Below, piece by piece: positions 1-8,239 of a stretch of DNA of 64,000 nucleotides. The stretch comes from Cellulomonas shaoxiangyii (GTDB taxonomy: Bacteria > Actinomycetota > Actinomycetes > Actinomycetales > Cellulomonadaceae), in NCBI RefSeq assembly GCF_004798685.1, contig NZ_CP039291.1, positions 3,224,001-3,288,000 on the forward strand, given 5' to 3'. A program made the translations under genes and the position numbers. The notes under the pieces were generated by a model, which saw only the letters and a program-made list of their open reading frames with translations, ran no database searches and had not been told where the DNA came from. The first letter of the stretch is position 1, and every line of letters begins with the position of its first letter.

Positions 1-1367
1 GCGGCGAGGTTCAGCAGGTTGACGAAGTTCGTGTACGTGCCGAGCCGCCGGTTGATGCCGACGGGGTCGGCCTGCACCGCCGCGATCGTGGGGTGCTCGG
101 TGGTGGTGGGGAGCAGGAGCAGGTCGCACCCGTCGAGCGTGCGCACCGCCGCGGCGCGCGCCTCGTCGAGCCGCAGGCGGTCGCGCACGTACGCGGCGGC
201 CGGCACCGAGCCCCCCGCCAGGACGATCGACGCGACCGTCGGGTCGGCGTCGGCCGGGCCCGTCGCCAGGAAGTCACCGACGGCCGCGTACCGCTCGGCG
301 ACGAGGGCACCGTCGTAGAGCAGCCGCCCGGCCGCGAGCAGGCCGGACACGTCGACCTCGACCGCGCGCGCCCCGACGGCCCGCGCGCGGGCGACCGCAC
401 CGGCGAACGCCGCGCGCCACGCGTCCGAGAGGGGCGCGAGGTCCGCCGGGCGCGGCACGGCCACCACGGGCGCGTCCCGCAGGCCGACCCGCACGTCGGC
501 GGGCCACCGGCGCCGCGCACCGCCGCCGGCGTCGGGCGCCGCGTCGTCGTCGGCCACCGCGCCACCGGCGTCGACGTCTCCCGCGCCCGATCCAACCCCC
601 GACCCAGACCCCGCCCCAGCCCCAGCCCCGACCATCAGCCGCGTCGCGAGCACCCCCGTCGCGAGGTCGCGGGTGAACGTCGTGACGACGTCGTAGGACG
701 GGCAGGCGGGCACGACGCCCGCCGTGGGCACCAGGCCGATCGTCGTCTTGATGCCGACGAGCCCGTGGAAGGCGGCGGGCACGCGACCGGACCCCGCGGT
801 GTCCGTGCCGATCCCGATGTCCGCGACGCCCAGCGCAACGGCGACGGCCGACCCCGACGAGGACCCGCCCGAGACCCGGTCCGGCAGGGTCGCGTGCCGC
901 ACCGCCCCGTACGGGCTGCGGGTCCCGACCAGCCCGGTCGCGAACTGGTCCAGGTTCGTCTTGCCGAGCACGACCGCACCCGCGTCGACGAGCGCCTGCA
1001 CGGCCGGTGCCGTCCGCGCCGCGGGCCCGGGCCGCCCGGCGGGGTCGGTGGCGTACGAGGGGCAGCCGGCCGTGGTGGGCAGCCCGGCGACGTCGACGTT
1101 GTCCTTCACGGCCAGCGTCGTGCCCGCGAGCGGGAGCCGTTCGCCCGCGGCGACGCGCGCGTCGACGGCGTCGGCCGCGGCGAGCGCGTCCGCCTCCGGG
1201 ACGAGGGCGATCCACACCTCCGGGCGGTCGGCCGCGCGCACCCGGGCGTACGCCGCGCGCACCCGTGCCCGCGCCGTCCCGTCCGCCGCGGCCGGTCCGT
1301 ACCCGTCGGCACCGCCCGGGACCGCGGCCTCGTCCGGCGTCCGCGTGCCCGACGTCACCGCCCTCAC
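1..1367 (-). CDS. atzF: allophanate hydrolase, 3' end cut by window edge
   Basis: Amidase-signature enzyme that hydrolyses allophanate to ammonia and CO2, the second step of ATP-dependent urea breakdown, in the cytoplasm. The frame read from a GTG at 1367 shows the amidase lysine in a LAVKDNVDV stretch, the GGSSSGSA loop, and GTDTAGSGRVPA carrying the nucleophilic serine. Near the window edge it reads RRLGTYTNFVNLL, a sequence typical of AtzF rather than of GatA. About 455 residues are present and the C-terminal part lies beyond base 1. The GTG start overlaps the TGA of the small ORF upstream (GTGA), so translation is probably coupled. It lies in the same neighbourhood as the urea transporter, and the promoter resembles that of urtA. 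No urea carboxylase or urease gene is visible in the window. Confidence 0.9.
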   Translation of the reverse strand, partial: MRAVTSGTRTPDEAAVPGGADGYGPAAADGTARARVRAAYARVRAADRPEVWIALVPEADALAAADAVDARVAAGERLPLAGTTLAVKDNVDVAGLPTTAGCPSYATDPAGRPGPAARTAPAVQALVDAGAVVLGKTNLDQFATGLVGTRSPYGAVRHATLPDRVSGGSSSGSAVAVALGVADIGIGTDTAGSGRVPAAFHGLVGIKTTIGLVPTAGVVPACPSYDVVTTFTRDLATGVLATRLMVGAGAGAGSGSGVGSGAGDVDAGGAVADDDAAPDAGGGARRRWPADVRVGLRDAPVVAVPRPADLAPLSDAWRAAFAGAVARARAVGARAVEVDVSGLLAAGRLLYDGALVAERYAAVGDFLATGPADADPTVASIVLAGGSVPAAAYVRDRLRLDEARAAAVRTLDGCDLLLLPTTTEHPTIAAVQADPVGINRRLGTYTNFVNLLNLA

Positions 1368-1519
1368 GCGTCCACCGCCCGCACGCCGAGCGATGCCCCC
1401 GGCCCGGCATGCTCCTCGGCAGGCGGCGCGGCGGCCGCGTGCTCGCGGAGCACGGCGACCGTGCGCTGGATCGGGACGGCGGTCTCGCCGCGGCGGGCGG
1501 CGGGCAGGGTGTCGAGCAC
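1364..1519 (-). CDS. small ORF (51 aa) coupled to allophanate hydrolase
   Basis: Unrecognised small protein. The GTG at 1519 is chosen because GAGGGG lies a good distance upstream; the frame stays open further upstream, to a GTG at 1576, but that would put the start inside the TGTATACA palindrome. The product reads LDTLPAARRGETAVPIQ at its start and ends in a Pro/Ala/Glu-rich stretch. Its stop codon overlaps the GTG of the allophanate hydrolase by four bases, which is the best evidence that it is translated. Small amidase-partner subunits (for example AtzG) exist in related pathways, but I see no convincing similarity, so a subunit role is only a guess; it could equally be a leader peptide. 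Confidence 0.55.
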   Translation of the reverse strand: MLDTLPAARRGETAVPIQRTVAVLREHAAAAPPAEEHAGPGASLGVRAVDA

Positions 1520-1567
1520 GGCGGCCCCTCGGGTCGGTCCGACCGCGGCGGCCGGAGTGGACGGGGC

Positions 1568-1575
1568 TGTATACA
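1568..1575. promoter_or_regulatory. TGTATACA palindrome, putative operator
   Basis: Perfect 8-base palindrome just downstream of the predicted start of transcription of the allophanate hydrolase operon. The same GTATACA followed by CCCGGT after one variable base occurs at 8196-8208 in front of urtA. An FCD-type GntR regulator is encoded between the two sites and is the obvious candidate to bind it. Confidence 0.5.
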
Positions 1576-1588
1576 CCCCGGTATCCGG

Positions 1589-1594
1589 ACCGTA
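1589..1594 (-). promoter_or_regulatory. -10 element (TACGGT) of the allophanate hydrolase operon
   Basis: TANNNT hexamer read on the minus strand. It lies exactly 10 bases after a GAAAC half-site, the same spacing as at urtA, where the hexamer is TAGCGT. It predicts an RNA start near 1582 and a leader of about 60 bases. Confidence 0.45.
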
Positions 1595-1604
1595 GGAAGG
1601 CTGT

Positions 1605-1642
1605 GTTTCACCCGGCGCCCGCCGACGTGAACGCGGGGTTAC
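1605..1642 (-). promoter_or_regulatory. GlnR-like nitrogen box
   Basis: On the minus strand GTAAC (1642-1638) and GAAAC (1609-1605) are 33 bases apart, matching the outer half-sites of the actinobacterial GlnR pattern gTnAC-n6-GAAAC-n6-gTnAC-n6-GAAAC. TTCAC (1631-1627) lies at the second position, as a poor match, and the third position is not recognisable. A related set precedes urtA. Assignment to GlnR is inference. Confidence 0.45.
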
Positions 1643-1800
1643 GGTCGCGGCCCCGTCTAGGGTGACCGCCTCGGGGCAGGAGTCGACGCCGCCGCCGGCC
1701 CGCGGGGGGACGGGGTGCGGGCACCTGACCGCACGCGCGCGACGGCGGTGGCCCCACCCCGTCCACGGCCCCCCGCCACCACTCGGAGGACCCGCCCGTC

Positions 1801-2262
1801 ATGCCACGCCGCATCCGCACCCTGACCGGCCTCGGCGCCGTGCTCGCGCTCACCGTCGCCCTGTCCGGGTGCAACGCCTTGCGCGACCAGGTCTCCGGCC
1901 CGCCCCGCGACGAGAACGGGGTCGCCATCGTCCGCGTCGTCAAGGACGCGGTCCTCGAGGCACTGCCGGACGCGGTCGACGTCAGCACGCTCGTCCGCCT
2001 GGACGGGTTCGCCAACACGATGTCGCTGACCGTGACCCTGCCCGACGACGCCGTCCTCGACGTGGCCACGGTGCAGACCGGCGCGCGGGCCGTCTGCGAG
2101 CACGTGACGGGGTACGACAGCATGGAGTACGGCTTCTACCAGGCCGACGGTCGCATCGACCTCACGGAGCTGTGGCCGGCCGCGTTCCCGGGCGTCGGGC
2201 GCGTCGACCGGAGCACGGCCGACTTCTGGGAGGACGACTGCGCGGCGATCCTCGCGGGGTGA
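1801..2262 (+). CDS. small secreted lipoprotein of unknown function
   Basis: A 153-residue protein with a basic start, a hydrophobic stretch and a lipobox LSGC (Cys23), so it should be lipid-anchored on the outside of the membrane. The rest is acidic, with a central part reading VDVSTLVRLDGFANTMSL, and two further cysteines (in AVCEH and DDCAA) that could form a disulfide. I do not recognise the family. CGGAGGA lies about ten bases before the ATG. It faces away from the allophanate hydrolase operon and converges on the GntR gene with only 17 bases between stops. Confidence 0.75.
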   Translation: MPRRIRTLTGLGAVLALTVALSGCNALRDQVSGPPRDENGVAIVRVVKDAVLEALPDAVDVSTLVRLDGFANTMSLTVTLPDDAVLDVATVQTGARAVCEHVTGYDSMEYGFYQADGRIDLTELWPAAFPGVGRVDRSTADFWEDDCAAILAG

Positions 2263-2279
2263 GCGGCACGGCCGCGCCG

Positions 2280-3008
2280 TCAGCCCGCGATCGCCATCCG
2301 CGCCATCGCGGTCGTCGCGCGGTCCATCACGACCTCGAGCGACTCCCCCACGTGCTTGTGCAGCGCGGTGAGGGACTCCGGCAGCCGGCGGGCGAGGACG
2401 AGCCGGAGGATCTCCCGGTGCTCGTCGACGGTGGCCGTGATCCGCTCCTCCTCGACGAAGTCGTGCATGCGCACGGCGCGGATCTTCTGGTTCACGGTGA
2501 CGAGGGCGTCGGTGAGCTGGACGTTCCCCGAGGCGCGCGAGAGCACCTGGTGGAAGCCCTCGTCGAGGACCACGAAGCTGGCGTCGGGCGTGGGCAGGTC
2601 GTCGCGCAGCTCGTCCCACCGGGCGAGCTCGGCCCTGAGCAGGGCCGCGTCGTGCTGGACCTGCGGGTTCTCGATGGCCCGCGCGATGCCGCGCAGCTCG
2701 AGGGTGATGCGCAGCTCGTAGAGGTTGCGCAGCGTCTCGAGGGACGGCACGACGACGGCGTACCCGAAGTCCGTGCGCTCGACCAGGCCGTCGGACAGCA
2801 ACCGCGACAGCGCCTCGCGCACCGGGGTGCGGGAGACCTCGAACGCCTTGGAGAGCTTCGGCTCGGTCAGGCGCTCACGCGGCGAGACGCGGCCGTTGAG
2901 GATCTCGTCGCGCAGCCGGTGGTAGACCGCGTCCCGCAGCGACCCCGTGACGGGGGCGCCGCCGGCCGCCATCACGGGCGTCGGGTCGTCACCGGCACCG
3001 GTTCCCAT
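2280..3008 (-). CDS. GntR family regulator, FCD subfamily
   Basis: A 242-residue DNA-binding regulator with an N-terminal winged helix (about residues 20-90, with SRTPVREALSRL as the recognition part) and a C-terminal all-helical FCD ligand domain. The ATG at 3008 is supported by a TACGCT hexamer ending eight bases upstream, which implies a leaderless message. It follows urtE by 56 bases on the same strand and sits between the urea transporter and the allophanate hydrolase. A role as local regulator of both, acting through the shared GTATACA site, is plausible but unproven. FCD ligands are often organic acids and none can be read from the sequence. Confidence 0.85.
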   Translation of the reverse strand: MGTGAGDDPTPVMAAGGAPVTGSLRDAVYHRLRDEILNGRVSPRERLTEPKLSKAFEVSRTPVREALSRLLSDGLVERTDFGYAVVVPSLETLRNLYELRITLELRGIARAIENPQVQHDAALLRAELARWDELRDDLPTPDASFVVLDEGFHQVLSRASGNVQLTDALVTVNQKIRAVRMHDFVEEERITATVDEHREILRLVLARRLPESLTALHKHVGESLEVVMDRATTAMARMAIAG

Positions 3009-3016
3009 ACCGGGGA

Positions 3017-3022
3017 AGCGTA
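3017..3022 (-). promoter_or_regulatory. -10 element (TACGCT) of the GntR gene, leaderless
   Basis: TANNNT hexamer ending eight bases before the ATG at 3008. It would give this gene its own promoter inside the urt cluster. Confidence 0.5.
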
Positions 3023-3064
3023 GTCCGGCACCTGCGCCCCCCGGCGGCGGAAGCGCCGCACCGC

Positions 3065-3757
3065 TCACAGGGCCATCGCCGCCCGGACGACGTCCTGCTG
3101 CTCCGCACCACCCGCGCCCGTGGCGGTCACCCGCCCCGACTCGAGCACGTGGTAGCGGGACGCCGCCCCGAGCGCGAACCCGACGTGCTGCTCGACGAGC
3201 AGCACCCCCAGCCCGTCGGCCGCGAGCTGCACGACCGCACCCTCGATCTCCGCGACGACGGACGGCTGGATGCCCTCGGTGGGCTCGTCGAGGACCATCA
3301 CGCGCGGCCCGGTGACGAGCGCCCGCGCGATCGCGAGCTGCTGGCGCTGCCCGCCGGACAGCAGCCCGGCCCGCCGGCTCAGCACCTCGCGCAGCGCCGG
3401 GAACAGGTCGAGCGCCTCGTCCACCCGGCGCGACCCGGCGGCGCCCGCCACGTCCGCGACCAGCAGGAGGTTCTCGCGTGCCGTCAGCTGCCCGAAGGAC
3501 TGCTGCCCCTGCGGGACGTAGGCGAGGCCGCGCCGCACGCGCTGGTGCGGCCGGGCCCGCGTGACGTCGTCGCCGTCGATCAGCACGGCCCCGGACCGGA
3601 GGGGCAGGAGCCCCACGGCCGCCCGCAGCAGCGTCGTCTTCCCGGCGCCGTTGTGGCCGAGGACCGCGACGACCTGCCCGTCCGGCACCTCGACGTCCAC
3701 CCCGCGCACGACCTCCGTGCGCCCGTACCCGACGTGCACACCGCACAGCTGCAGCAT
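3065..3757 (-). CDS. urtE: urea ABC transporter ATPase UrtE
   Basis: One of two ATPases of the Urt urea importer, a branched-chain amino-acid type (HAAT) ABC system. It has 230 residues, with Walker A GHNGAGKTT (34-42), the signature LSGGQRQQ, and Walker B followed by DEPTEGIQPS, a tail characteristic of UrtE. The ATG overlaps the last codons of urtD (ATGA), showing tight coupling. Last gene of urtABCDE, with the GntR gene immediately after. It differs from the sister ATPase UrtD in lacking the N-terminal extension. Confidence 0.93.
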   Translation of the reverse strand: MLQLCGVHVGYGRTEVVRGVDVEVPDGQVVAVLGHNGAGKTTLLRAAVGLLPLRSGAVLIDGDDVTRARPHQRVRRGLAYVPQGQQSFGQLTARENLLLVADVAGAAGSRRVDEALDLFPALREVLSRRAGLLSGGQRQQLAIARALVTGPRVMVLDEPTEGIQPSVVAEIEGAVVQLAADGLGVLLVEQHVGFALGAASRYHVLESGRVTATGAGGAEQQDVVRAAMAL

Positions 3758-4653
3758 CACTCCACCTCCGTCGTCACGCCGGCCGCGTGCCCGGCAGTCG
3801 CACCGGCCGTACGCGACCCGCGCCCGTGCGCGCCGGTCCCCAGGTACACCTCGACGACCCGCGGGTCCGCCTGCACCTGCGCGACCGTGCCCTCGGCGAG
3901 GACCTTCCCCTGGTGCAGCACCGTCACGGACGCCGCGAACGCGCGCAGGAACTCCATGTCGTGCTCGACGACGACGACGGTCCGCTGCTCGCCGATCCGC
4001 TGCAGCAGCAGGCCGGTCTGCTCGCGCTCGGCCTGGCTCATGCCGGCGACGGGCTCGTCGAGCAGCAGCAGGCGGGCGTCCTGGACGAGCAGCATGCCGA
4101 TCTCGAGCCACTGCTTCTGCCCGTGCGCGAGGACGCCGGCCGGCCGGTCGCGCACGTGCGCGAGGCCGACCGTCTCGAGGGCGGCCTCGACCTCGGCCGG
4201 CACGCCCTGCCGGCGCCGCAGGAGGCTGAGCGCCGGCCGCCGCGCCCCGGCGGCGATGTCGAGGTTCTGCAGCACGGTCAGCTCGTCGAAGACGCTCGCC
4301 GTCTGGAACGTGCGGCCCACGCCGGCCCGCGCGATGCGGTGCGACGGCCGGCCGAGCAGGTCGGCGCCCCCGAAGCTCGCGGACCCCGTCGCGGGGACGA
4401 GCCCGGTGATCGCGTCGACGACCGTCGTCTTGCCCGCACCGTTGGGGCCGATGAGGAACCGCAGGTCACCGCGGGTGACGGTGAGGTCGACGCCGTCGAC
4501 GGCCACGAACCCGTCGAACACGACCCGCAGCCCGCGGACCTCCAGGTAGTCGTGCGTGAACCGCGCCGGCGGGGCGGCGAGCACCTGCTCGAGCGCCTCG
4601 GGGTCGAGGCGGGGGGCGTCGTCCGCGTCGGGTGCGGGCGTGGGGTCGCTCAT
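3757..4653 (-). CDS. urtD: urea ABC transporter ATPase UrtD
   Basis: Second ATPase of the urea importer, 298 residues. About 35 residues of acidic N-terminal extension precede the ABC core. Walker A is GPNGAGKTT (69-77); the signature is replaced by the UrtD-specific AHGQKQWLEIGML; Walker B is LLLLDEPVAGM. The ATG at 4653 overlaps the urtC stop as ATGA. The C-terminal tail after residue 270 is Gly/Ala/Thr-rich and probably flexible. Together with UrtE it forms the ATPase heterodimer that drives the UrtB/UrtC permease. Confidence 0.93.
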   Translation of the reverse strand: MSDPTPAPDADDAPRLDPEALEQVLAAPPARFTHDYLEVRGLRVVFDGFVAVDGVDLTVTRGDLRFLIGPNGAGKTTVVDAITGLVPATGSASFGGADLLGRPSHRIARAGVGRTFQTASVFDELTVLQNLDIAAGARRPALSLLRRRQGVPAEVEAALETVGLAHVRDRPAGVLAHGQKQWLEIGMLLVQDARLLLLDEPVAGMSQAEREQTGLLLQRIGEQRTVVVVEHDMEFLRAFAASVTVLHQGKVLAEGTVAQVQADPRVVEVYLGTGAHGRGSRTAGATAGHAAGVTTEVE

Positions 4654-5843
4654 GCGTGCCTCCCGGCGGTGTCGACGGTGTCGGTGGCGCTGCCCGCCCG
4701 GGGGTCGGCGGGTGCGTCGGTGCCGGGACCCGGCCCGGCGTCCGCCCCGGGACCGGCGTCCGGCCCGGCGGCGCCGCGCCGGCGGCGCAGCGCCCCGCCG
4801 AGCGTCGCGAGCCCGTTGGGCAGGAACGCGACGACCACGATGAACAGCGCCCCCTGGAAGTAGGTCCAGAAGGACGGGAACTGCTCGGACAGCGTCGTCT
4901 CGGCCCAGGACACGGCGATGGAGCCGAGCACGGGGCCCAGGAGCGTGGCGCGCCCGCCGATGGCGACGCCCACGAGCAGCGCGATGGAGGGCACGACGCC
5001 GACGTCGGCGGGCGAGATGATCCCGACGACCGGCGCGAACAGCGCACCGCCGATCGCCGCGAACGCCGCCGCCACCGCGTACGCGACGACCTTGACCACC
5101 GCGGGGTCGTACCCGAGGAACCGCACGCGGTTCTCCTGGTCGCGCACCGCCACGAGCAGCTCGCCGTAGCGCGAGCGCATGAGCAGCCGCACGGCCGCGA
5201 CCATGGCGATGAGCACGCCGGCCGCGATGAGGTAGAGCATCCGCTTGTTGACCGGGTCGGCGAGGTCGTAGCCGAAGAACGACCGGAACCCGTTGAGCCC
5301 GTTCGTGCCGCCGGTGACCTTCTGCTGGCCGACGAGCAGGATCGCGAACGCCGCGGCGAGCGCCTGCGACAGGATCGCGAAGTACGCGCCGCGCACCCGC
5401 CGCCGGAAGACCGCCAGGCCGAGCACCGTCGCGATCGCGGCCGGCAGCACCAGGATGGCGAGGACCGTGACGACCGGGGAGCGCAGCGGCTCCCACCACG
5501 CCGGCACGACGCCGTCGCCGTACAGCAGCAGGAAGTCCGGGACGCCGCCCGGGCCGGCGTCCGACAGCTTCATGTGCATCGCCATGAGGTAGCCGCCGAG
5601 GCCGAAGAACACGCCCTGGCCCAGCACGAGCATCCCGCCGCGCCCCCACGCCAGCCCGATCCCGACCGCGACCATCGCCAGGCACAGGAACTTGGCGAGC
5701 AGGTTGAGCCGGAAGTCGGACAGCACGGCCGGCGCGACGCCGATCAGCAGCACCGCGGCGAGCGCGATCCCGCCCCACGCGCGCACGCCCTCGCGCCGCC
5801 ACCACACGGGGCGCTCCCCCGTGTCCACCGCCGCCGCGCTCAC
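4650..5843 (-). CDS. urtC: urea ABC transporter permease UrtC
   Basis: Membrane subunit of the urea importer (397 residues, LivM type). The GTG at 5843 overlaps the urtB stop as GTGA. Many hydrophobic helices are visible, with the permease motif region AYFAILSQALAAAFAILLVGQQ and the conserved TGGTNGLNGF loop. The last 60 residues form a Gly/Pro/Asp-rich cytoplasmic tail, longer than usual for the family. It pairs with UrtB to form the channel. Confidence 0.92.
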   Translation of the reverse strand: MSAAAVDTGERPVWWRREGVRAWGGIALAAVLLIGVAPAVLSDFRLNLLAKFLCLAMVAVGIGLAWGRGGMLVLGQGVFFGLGGYLMAMHMKLSDAGPGGVPDFLLLYGDGVVPAWWEPLRSPVVTVLAILVLPAAIATVLGLAVFRRRVRGAYFAILSQALAAAFAILLVGQQKVTGGTNGLNGFRSFFGYDLADPVNKRMLYLIAAGVLIAMVAAVRLLMRSRYGELLVAVRDQENRVRFLGYDPAVVKVVAYAVAAAFAAIGGALFAPVVGIISPADVGVVPSIALLVGVAIGGRATLLGPVLGSIAVSWAETTLSEQFPSFWTYFQGALFIVVVAFLPNGLATLGGALRRRRGAAGPDAGPGADAGPGPGTDAPADPRAGSATDTVDTAGRHA

Positions 5844-6724
5844 GCGAGGCTCCGGGTGCGGACCGACACGAGCCCCTGCGGCCGCAGCTGCAGGAACGCG
5901 ACGACGACGACGAACACGAGCACCTTCGCGAGGCTCGCGGTCGTCGAGTACTCGAACGCCGCCTGCAGGACCCCGAGCCCGACGGCGGCGATCACGGCGC
6001 CCTTGAGCTGGCCGATCCCGCCGGCGACGACCACCAGGAACGCGTCGACGATGTAGCTGGTCCCGAGCGTCGGGCCGATCGACCCGAGCAGCGTCAGCGC
6101 CACCCCGGCGATCCCCGCGATCCCGGACCCCACGAAGAAGGTCAGCCGGTCGGTGGCCCGCGTCGACACGCCCGACGTCTCCGCGAGGTCGCGGTTCTGC
6201 ACCGTCGCGCGGATCCGCCGCCCGAGCGGCGTCACCTTGAGCACGACCGACAGCGCCCCGACGGCGACGATCGCGAGCGCGAGGATGAACAGGCGGCTCT
6301 TCGGCAGCTCCATGCCGAGCACCGGCACCGCGCCGGACAGCCACGCCGGTGCGCGCACGTCGACGTTCGGCGCACCGAACACGTCCCGCGCGAGCTGCTG
6401 CAGCACCAGCGAGACGCCGAACGTCACGAGCAGCGTGTCGAGCGGGCGCCGGTACATGCGCGAGATGAGCGTGACCTCGAGCAGCAGGCCGAGCAGCCCG
6501 CCGACGACGAAGCCGAGCGGCAGGGCGACGAGCAGCGAGACACCCGCGTCGGGCAGCACCTGCTGCACGACGAACGCGGTGTACGCGCCGGCCATCATGA
6601 ACTCGCCGTGCGCCATGTTGATGACGCCCATCTGCCCGAAGGTCAGGGCGAGGCCGAGCGCGGCGAGCAGCAGGACCGAGCCGAGGCTCAGACCCGCGAA
6701 CAGCTGGGGTAGCAGGGCGTCCAT
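5840..6724 (-). CDS. urtB: urea ABC transporter permease UrtB
   Basis: LivH-type membrane subunit of the urea importer, 294 residues, almost entirely hydrophobic helices. The N-terminal GLSLGSVLLLAALGLALTFG and MGVINMAHGEFMMAGAY are diagnostic of the family. The ATG is preceded by a Shine-Dalgarno-like GGAAGG. It starts 99 bases after urtA, across a strong hairpin (6753-6797), and is translationally coupled to urtC. Confidence 0.93.
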   Translation of the reverse strand: MDALLPQLFAGLSLGSVLLLAALGLALTFGQMGVINMAHGEFMMAGAYTAFVVQQVLPDAGVSLLVALPLGFVVGGLLGLLLEVTLISRMYRRPLDTLLVTFGVSLVLQQLARDVFGAPNVDVRAPAWLSGAVPVLGMELPKSRLFILALAIVAVGALSVVLKVTPLGRRIRATVQNRDLAETSGVSTRATDRLTFFVGSGIAGIAGVALTLLGSIGPTLGTSYIVDAFLVVVAGGIGQLKGAVIAAVGLGVLQAAFEYSTTASLAKVLVFVVVVAFLQLRPQGLVSVRTRSLA

Positions 6725-6752
6725 GGGCCGCCTTCCGTGGTGTGGTGCGCGG

Positions 6753-6797
6753 GCGACGGCCCGGCCGGCCGAGGGGTCGGACCGGCCGGGCCGTCGC
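6753..6797 (-). terminator. strong hairpin between urtA and urtB
   Basis: Perfect 16-base-pair GC stem (6753-6768 with 6782-6797) with a 13-base loop, starting 27 bases after the urtA stop. It lacks a U-tract. In ABC operons such hairpins usually protect or partly terminate the message so that the binding protein is made in excess. The pst operon shows the same arrangement. Confidence 0.7.
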
Positions 6798-6823
6798 GAT
6801 CGGGGTGCGCGTGGGGCGTCAGG

Positions 6824-8107
6824 TCAGGACAGGCCCTCGGCCCAGTCGTAGCCCTCGAGGAACGGGTCCGGCTCGATCGGGCCGTCCGACTGCCACACCG
6901 GGTAGATGAGCCCGTCCTCGGCGATCTCGCCGATGTACGCCGTCTTGGCGATGTGGTGGTTGTCGCCGTCCACCGTGACGGTGCCCTCGGGGGCGTCGAA
7001 CGACACGCCGTCGGCGGCCTCCTGGATGGCGGCGACGTCGAACGACTCCGCCTTCTCGACCATGCCCTTCCACAGGTACAGCGACGTGTAGGCGGCCTCC
7101 ATCGGGTCGGAGGTCGGACGGTCGTCGCCGTACTTCTCCTTGAACGCCGCGACGAACTCCTCGTTCGCGGGCGACTCGACCGTCTGGTAGTAGTTCCACG
7201 CCGTCAGCTGGCCCGCGACGTTCTCGACGCCGATGCCGCCGACCTCCTCCTCCGCGATGGAGACGGAGACCACGGGCGCCGTCTCGGGCGTCAGGCCGAC
7301 GTTCTTGTACTCCTTGAAGAACGCGACGTTCGAGTCGCCGTTCAGGGTGTTGAACACCGCGTCGGCGCCGGATGCCTTGAGCTTGTTGACGATCGTCGAG
7401 AAGTCGGTGTGCCCGAGCGGCGCGTACTCCTCGCCGACGATCTCGATGCCGTTCGCCTCGGCGTAGGCGTTGATGATCTTGTTCGCCGTGCGCGGGAAGA
7501 CGTAGTCGGAGCCGACCAGGAAGACCTTCGTCTTGCCCTGCTCCTTGAGGTAGTCCATGCCGGGGATGATCTGCTGGTTGGTCGTCGCACCCGTGTAGAA
7601 GATGTTCGGCGACGCCTCCAGGCCCTCGTACTGGACCGGGTAGAACAGCAGCGCGTCGCGGGACTCGAAGACCGGCAGCATCGCCTTGCGCGACGACGAG
7701 GTCCAGCCGCCGAACACCGCGGCGACGCAGTCGGACGAGATGAGCTTCTCCGCCTTCTCGGCGAAGACGGTGGGCTCCGAGGCGCCGTCCTCGCCGACGA
7801 TCTCGAGCTCCTTGCCGAGCACGCCGCCGGCCGCGTTGATCTCCTCCGCGGCGAGGTCGAGCGAGTCGCGCACGGTCTGCTCGGAGATCGCCATGGTGCC
7901 GGACAGCGAGTTGAGGAAGCCGATCTTCACGGTGTCGCCGGAGGTGTCCACGCAGGACTCACCACCCGACGACGTCGAGCCGGCCTCGCCGGAGGCGCCG
8001 GCGCGGGCGCCGCAGGCCGACAGGGCGAGCGCGGTGGCGAGGACGCCGGCGGACAGCGCGAGCGCGCGGCCACGGGACGCCCGGACAGGGAGGGGGTGTC
8101 GGGTCAA
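6824..8107 (-). CDS. urtA: urea ABC transporter substrate-binding lipoprotein UrtA
   Basis: Extracytoplasmic urea receptor, 427 residues. The N-terminus [13 protein letters not shown] leads to a lipobox LSAC with Cys32, so it is lipid-anchored outside the membrane. The mature part begins with a Gly/Ser linker and then [17 protein letters not shown], the classic start of Urt-type periplasmic-binding domains; [19 protein letters not shown] also fits UrtA. The likely start is a TTG at 8107 with AAGG eight bases upstream. First gene of urtABCDE; its promoter carries GlnR-like half-sites and a GTATAC site. It is divergent from alaA. Confidence 0.92.
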   Translation of the reverse strand: MTRHPLPVRASRGRALALSAGVLATALALSACGARAGASGEAGSTSSGGESCVDTSGDTVKIGFLNSLSGTMAISEQTVRDSLDLAAEEINAAGGVLGKELEIVGEDGASEPTVFAEKAEKLISSDCVAAVFGGWTSSSRKAMLPVFESRDALLFYPVQYEGLEASPNIFYTGATTNQQIIPGMDYLKEQGKTKVFLVGSDYVFPRTANKIINAYAEANGIEIVGEEYAPLGHTDFSTIVNKLKASGADAVFNTLNGDSNVAFFKEYKNVGLTPETAPVVSVSIAEEEVGGIGVENVAGQLTAWNYYQTVESPANEEFVAAFKEKYGDDRPTSDPMEAAYTSLYLWKGMVEKAESFDVAAIQEAADGVSFDAPEGTVTVDGDNHHIAKTAYIGEIAEDGLIYPVWQSDGPIEPDPFLEGYDWAEGLS

Positions 8108-8195
8108 CGCAGGTGCCTTTCGTCGGGACGTGCGAGGGGTCGGGAGGTGCTCGGGGCTGCCGGGTGCCGCGACGCACCGCGCTGTGTCCCGCGGC

Positions 8196-8208
8196 GTATA
8201 CAGCCCGG
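8196..8208. promoter_or_regulatory. GTATAC operator candidate in the urtA leader
   Basis: GTATACA followed by CCCGGT after one variable base, the same as at 1569-1582 before the allophanate hydrolase operon. It lies roughly 15 bases after the predicted urtA RNA start, a good place for a roadblock repressor such as the neighbouring GntR protein. Confidence 0.5.
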
Positions 8209-8223
8209 TGCCCATGGGTGAGG

Positions 8224-8229
8224 ACGCTA
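8224..8229 (-). promoter_or_regulatory. -10 element (TAGCGT) of urtA
   Basis: TANNNT hexamer on the minus strand, exactly ten bases after a GAAAC half-site, the same spacing as in the allophanate hydrolase promoter. Predicted leader of about 110 bases. Confidence 0.45.
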
Positions 8230-8239
8230 GGGACTCCGT

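Noticed and set aside
274..1611. Long minus-strand frame overlapping the allophanate hydrolase region
   Set aside because: The true frame, read from a GTG at 1367, shows all amidase motifs; this one gives only Arg/Gly/Ala-rich sequence.
1560..1660. Riboswitch (guanidine/ykkC type) in the allophanate hydrolase leader
   Set aside because: The leader is only about 60 bases and I could not find the conserved paired elements of that riboswitch.
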